Below are positions 61,044 through 64,000 of a DNA stretch of 64,000 bases, piece after piece (the first letter of the stretch is position 1; each line of letters starts with the position of its first letter). A program made the position numbers and the translations under genes. The notes beneath the pieces are model-generated. The model was not told the DNA's origin. It searched no databases and saw only the letters and a program-made list of their open reading frames with translations. Origin of the DNA: Micromonospora_G sp044458865 (GTDB lineage Bacteria > Actinomycetota > Actinomycetes > Mycobacteriales > Micromonosporaceae); assembly GCF_044458865.1 (NCBI RefSeq), contig NZ_JBITIH010000025.1, positions 1 through 64,000 on the forward strand, read 5' to 3'.

Positions 61044-62075
61044 TTGGCCAGTGGACTCGTAGCCCTGCTGGATGACGTGGCGGTGCTGGCTCGCGCCGCT
61101 GCCGCGTCGGTCGACGACATTGGGGCGGCCGCCGCGAAGGCCGGCGCCAAGGCCGCGGGCGTCGTTGTCGACGATGCCGCCGTCACGCCGCAGTACGTGC
61201 GGAGCCTGGCGTCCGAGCGCGAGTTGCCGATTATCAAGCGCATTGCCCTGGGGTCGCTACGCAACAAGTTCTTGATCATCCTGCCGGCGGTGCTGCTGCT
61301 CAGTCAGTTCGTACCCTGGCTGCTCACTCCGATCCTCATGCTCGGCGGCGCCTACCTGTGTTACGAAGGTGCGGAGAAGGTGTGGGCCAAGATCGCCCAT
61401 CACGATGCCCACGGCGCGGGCGAGGAAAAGGTGCAGGACGAGACGACGCTGGTGTCCGGGGCCGTACGGACCGACCTGGTCCTCTCGGCGGAGATCATGG
61501 TCATCGCCCTTAACGAGGTGATCGACGAGGGGTTCTGGTCCCGCCTGGCGATCCTGGCTCTCGTCGCCGTCGTCATCACCGTTCTGGTGTACGGCGTCGT
61601 GGCGCTGATCGTGAGGATGGACGATGCCGGGCTGCGCCTGTCGCAACTGTCCGGTGCCACCGCCAGGTTCGGCCGCGGTCTGGTGCGGGCGATGCCGGTG
61701 GTGCTCACCGTGCTGACGGTGGTCGGCACCGCCGCGATGCTGTGGGTGGGCGGACACATCCTGCTGGTAGGCACGGACGAGCTGGGCCTGCACTTCCTGT
61801 ACGAGGTCGTGCACCACGTGGAGGAAGCCGCTCACGACGCCACGGGTGTTTTCGGCGGGCTCGTCGGCTGGCTTGTCAACACGGTGGCCAGCGCGATCCT
61901 CGGACTGGTCGTCGGCGCTCTGGTCGTGCTGGTCTTGACTTTCACGCTTCACCGTCGCAAGCCCAAGGCTGTGGCTGCGGCGGACACGGCTGGCACTGAC
62001 GGCATCATCCCCGCGACGCCGCGCCGTGCGGCTCGGCGTCCCGATGCTTCTGCCGACGGGGCACCGCGCGCCTGA
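61044..62075 (+). CDS. DUF808-family membrane protein (YedI-like)
   Basis: 343 residues. TTG start at 61044 with GGAAGGA 9 nt upstream. Characteristic opening MASGLVALLDDVAVLARAAA then VDDIGAAAAKAGAKAAGVVV and RELPIIKRIALGSLRNKFLI; six or more helices follow, with GAYLCYEGAEKVW and TDLVLSAEIMVIALNEV. Conserved inner-membrane protein of unknown function. Confidence 0.92.
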   Translation: MASGLVALLDDVAVLARAAAASVDDIGAAAAKAGAKAAGVVVDDAAVTPQYVRSLASERELPIIKRIALGSLRNKFLIILPAVLLLSQFVPWLLTPILMLGGAYLCYEGAEKVWAKIAHHDAHGAGEEKVQDETTLVSGAVRTDLVLSAEIMVIALNEVIDEGFWSRLAILALVAVVITVLVYGVVALIVRMDDAGLRLSQLSGATARFGRGLVRAMPVVLTVLTVVGTAAMLWVGGHILLVGTDELGLHFLYEVVHHVEEAAHDATGVFGGLVGWLVNTVASAILGLVVGALVVLVLTFTLHRRKPKAVAAADTAGTDGIIPATPRRAARRPDASADGAPRA

Positions 62076-62090
62076 GTACAAGATCATCCG

Positions 62091-62164
62091 CTGCTCGCCC
62101 CCGCGCTCTGGCGAGGGACCATCTCCGCGCGCGGGGTGGTCCCGCCAGGGCGGGGGACGAGCAG
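62091..62164. terminator. large imperfect hairpin after the DUF808 gene
   Basis: CTGCTCGCCCCCGC (62091-62104) pairs with GCGGGGGACGAGCAG (62150-62164), and CTGGCGAGGGACCA (62108-62121) with TGGTCCCGCCAG (62137-62148), giving a stem of more than 25 bp with small bulges. It begins 16 nt after the stop. It may terminate transcription; a structured RNA is the alternative. Confidence 0.55.
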
Positions 62165-62189
62165 TGGAAGCTCGCGTGCCGCCGCGCCC

Positions 62190-62400
62190 AGCGCACTGTT
62201 CCTCGTGGTGTCGTTCCGGGCCATCTCCCATATCCGTCACCGTGAGTCGACCCCGCAGCACCCGGGCGGTCGCCAGCGGATCTGGCGGCAGATTCACGAG
62301 GGCCTTCGCTTCGTCGTACGCGACACCTTGTTACGTGCCGTGTCTCGCCTCGGCCGCATTCCAGTTTTCCTTCGCGGCGATGATGACCACCTACCTGCGT
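62190..62400 (+). pseudogene. MFS transporter fragment, frameshifted
   Basis: SHIRHRESTPQHPGGRQRIW then RQIHEGLRFVVRDTLLRAV matches the central cytosolic loop and next helix of enterobactin-exporter-like MFS proteins (RIWREIGEGLRFVLxxPLLRA). Continuation is in another frame (SAAFQFSFAAMMTTYL). Both ends are missing. Confidence 0.5.
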
Positions 62401-62862
62401 CGCTTGCCACCACCAGACCCGACTCATGACGACGAGCCGTGATCTGCCGTTGACCGAGCCTTACGGTAGGTGACGGGTGTGCGGCGGCCTGTCCGCCCTT
62501 CGCGGGCGAACTCCGGCGAGGTCAGCGCGAGCGGCGCGCGGCGGTTTCGGCATGCCTGGCCAGCCGTGGGCCGAAGCCGCCGGCTCCATGAGCCAGGTGC
62601 GGGTCCTGCTCATAGAGGCGCGTCACGGGTGCGCGCGAGTGCGCGTTCTGCGCCCACCTCTTGACAAGATACTCCTCCTCCCGCAACACTCTTGAAACCT
62701 GAATCGATTCAAGCCAATGCTCTCCCGCCGGCGAATACGCCACCGCCGGTGCGTCCACCTGCCGCTGTGTTTTCCGGGCTCTAAAGGCTGTTCGACCCCG
62801 TGGCGCGAATATTGGTTGCCGCGCGCCTGTAGCTGAATCGTTTGTAAGACGGGAGCGGTCCC
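62401..62862. other. spacer with a LacI-type operator
   Basis: Mostly featureless. At 62709-62720 TGAATCGATTCA is a perfect 12-bp palindrome fitting the TGAANCGNTTCA pattern of LacI-family operators, about 140 nt before the pectin-lyase-like remnant. It suggests sugar-responsive control of the downstream genes. Confidence 0.55.
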
Positions 62863-63260
62863 ATGGACAACCACCAGGATCAGACCACGTGCCGGTTGCT
62901 TCTCGACGGCGCCAGCGCGGCGTCGCGGTCAGCGGCGGGTCTCAAGGGTTCGCTGCCGATCAACAACCACCGGAGGATTGCCCGCCAGGCCGACCGCAGC
63001 GGTTTCCGCCGGCTCGCCACGCTGTCGTTCCCGCCGTCGATGGTGGCCGCCGGGGCCAACACGATCGCGTTCACCCGCGGCACGGAAACCACCGCCGGCA
63101 CCGGGTCGGGGTAGGACGCGGTGAGGCTTCCACCCGGAGTCACGGCCACCCCGCAGGCGACCGTCGACCTTGCCGACGCACCGCACTTCATCGCATCCGA
63201 CAGGGAGATCTCGTTCAGCGCCCACGGCGGCCGGTCTCGTACCACCGTCATCGGGCTTTT
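62863..63260 (+). pseudogene. C-terminal domain remnant of a rhamnogalacturonan lyase, nonsense-interrupted
   Basis: The ATG at 62863 (GGGAG upstream) opens TTCRLLLDGASAASRSAAGL and later RRIARQADRSGFRRLATLSF, PSMVAAGANTIAFTRGTETT: the carbohydrate-binding-like third domain of PL4-type lyases. At GTGSG the codon is TAG (63112-63114) where a Tyr codon (TAC) is expected before DAVRL; the same frame then continues (PPGVTATPQATVDLAD). The catalytic part is absent. It lies directly before an intact lyase 5' end, so it may be the tail of a deleted paralogue. Confidence 0.6.
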
Positions 63261-63280
63261 GAGACAGGAGGATCAGTCAC

Positions 63281-64000
63281 ATGGCCGCAGAAGTGTCCCG
63301 ACGAACCGCCCTCGGACTGATGGGCGCCGCCGCAGCGGCGCCTGTGGTGATGGGCCGAGACGCCGCCTGGGCGGCGCCTACGGCGACGAACGTACGGGTC
63401 CTGATCAACGGCGTCCCGGCAGCTCCCGGCAACTACCCGTTTCCGGGTGACATCGACACTCTCGTGCTCGACAACGGACTTATCCGGTTCACGTTCGGCC
63501 GTGACGACGCGGCCGGAGGCATCGTCACCGGTTGGACGGATGTCTCCATTACCGCGACCTCCATCGTCGTAGACGGGGTGGAACTGGCCCACAACCTCAA
63601 CGGCACAGAGCCGCGCGACCCTGACCGCCAGCACTCGTTCTACGTCGACGCGGGTGGTGGAACCAGCCGGCTGGTCTGCACCGAGGTGCGGGTGCTGCGC
63701 GCCAGCGCAGATCTCGTCGAGGTGGCGTTCGTGGACAACACCAGCCCTCGGCTGCGCCACGAGCACCACCTGATCATGCGGCGCGGCAAGCGGGGTCTGT
63801 ACGGGTACGACATCCTCACCGCGGTGGTCGCGCAATCCATCAACGAGGTTCGGATGAACGCGCGTTGGGATCGGTCCATCCTGGACCACGCGTTCAACTG
63901 GGAGCGTGGCAAGGGCCAGCAGCCGACGTACGCCTACCTGGAAACGCAGGTACCCACCCAGGACGAGGCGCGGCGAGTCGACGGCGTCAACAACCCGGAC
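63281..64000 (+). CDS. Tat-secreted rhamnogalacturonan-lyase-like protein (PL4 type), 5' part
   Basis: At least 240 residues, cut by the window end. ATG 63281 with AGGAGG 9 nt upstream. Twin-Arg signal VSRRTALGLMGAAAAAPVVM. The mature start LVLDNGLIRFTFGRDDAAGG, then ELAHNLNGTEPRDPDRQHSF, HEHHLIMRRGKRGLYGYDIL and INEVRMNARWDRSILDHAFN match the N-terminal catalytic region of rhamnogalacturonan lyases. Predicted to cleave pectin outside the cell. The LacI-type operator upstream fits plant-sugar control. Confidence 0.85.
   Translation, partial: MAAEVSRRTALGLMGAAAAAPVVMGRDAAWAAPTATNVRVLINGVPAAPGNYPFPGDIDTLVLDNGLIRFTFGRDDAAGGIVTGWTDVSITATSIVVDGVELAHNLNGTEPRDPDRQHSFYVDAGGGTSRLVCTEVRVLRASADLVEVAFVDNTSPRLRHEHHLIMRRGKRGLYGYDILTAVVAQSINEVRMNARWDRSILDHAFNWERGKGQQPTYAYLETQVPTQDEARRVDGVNNPD

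Noticed and set aside
1..64000. CRISPR arrays, integrase with attachment sites, rRNA genes
   Set aside because: No regularly spaced repeats, no intact integrase and no rRNA-like sequence were seen. The tRNA-like copies could serve as attachment sites, but no matching second half-site was found by eye.

Overview
The window is high-GC, densely coding DNA with GTG/TTG starts and many 4-base start/stop overlaps. Protein families, Tat/Sec-secreted modular proteins and biosynthetic genes point to an actinomycete, probably Micromonosporaceae (inference; no rRNA or marker gene is present). It looks like an accessory region: insertion sequences and gene fragments at both ends and between blocks, two metabolite loci, and one compact gene set I cannot match to a known system.

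1-2.7 kb: an IS256-type transposase gene is split by an IS5-family element with a 3-bp target duplication. An IS630-type transposase runs into a broken sulfotransferase. 2.5-7.4 kb: a tRNA-like RNA, then a 1470-residue secreted subtilase with Kelch and carboxypeptidase-regulatory-like modules. 7.4-15.9 kb: two more copies of the tRNA-like RNA, each ending about 25 nt before a start codon, and a tightly overlapped operon: ankyrin protein, zinc-ribbon SDR protein, leucine-rich-repeat protein, second ankyrin protein, MoxR-type AAA ATPase, metallopeptidase-vWA protein. This is the best candidate for an undescribed system. 15.9-17.0 kb: decayed gene fragments.

17.0-20.3 kb (minus strand): a PrnB-type heme enzyme, a flavin monooxygenase fused to an LCM-type methyltransferase, and a coupled 53-codon ORF. 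20.9-35.6 kb: PadR unit, secreted repeat protein, divergent TetR/MFS pair, GNAT, a frameshifted ABC-type membrane protein, a cell-wall hydrolase pair, a HEAT-like regulator and a DUF2690 protein.

36.0-59.4 kb: a large biosynthetic locus read outward from a promoter region near 44.3-44.8 kb. Leftward genes encode a free-standing condensation enzyme, an ABC exporter, a siderophore-interacting flavoprotein, class II DAHP synthase and an MFS pump. Rightward genes encode an acyl carrier protein, acyl-AMP ligase, chorismate-lyase-like enzyme and PobA-type hydroxylase (predicted chorismate to 4-hydroxybenzoate to 3,4-dihydroxybenzoate), then a hydrolase, MFS pump, ROK kinase, two dehydrogenases, TIM-barrel epimerase, HAD phosphatase, 2-epi-5-epi-valiolone synthase-type cyclase, GMC oxidoreductase and TreT-like glycosyltransferase. 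Together they suggest a catechol-type aryl acid attached to, or made beside, a C7 cyclitol, without an aminotransferase in view.

59.7-64 kb: a short paralogue of the 22.4-kb secreted protein, a DUF808 membrane protein, transporter and transposase fragments, and a broken remnant followed by the intact 5' part of a rhamnogalacturonan-lyase-like gene that runs off the window.
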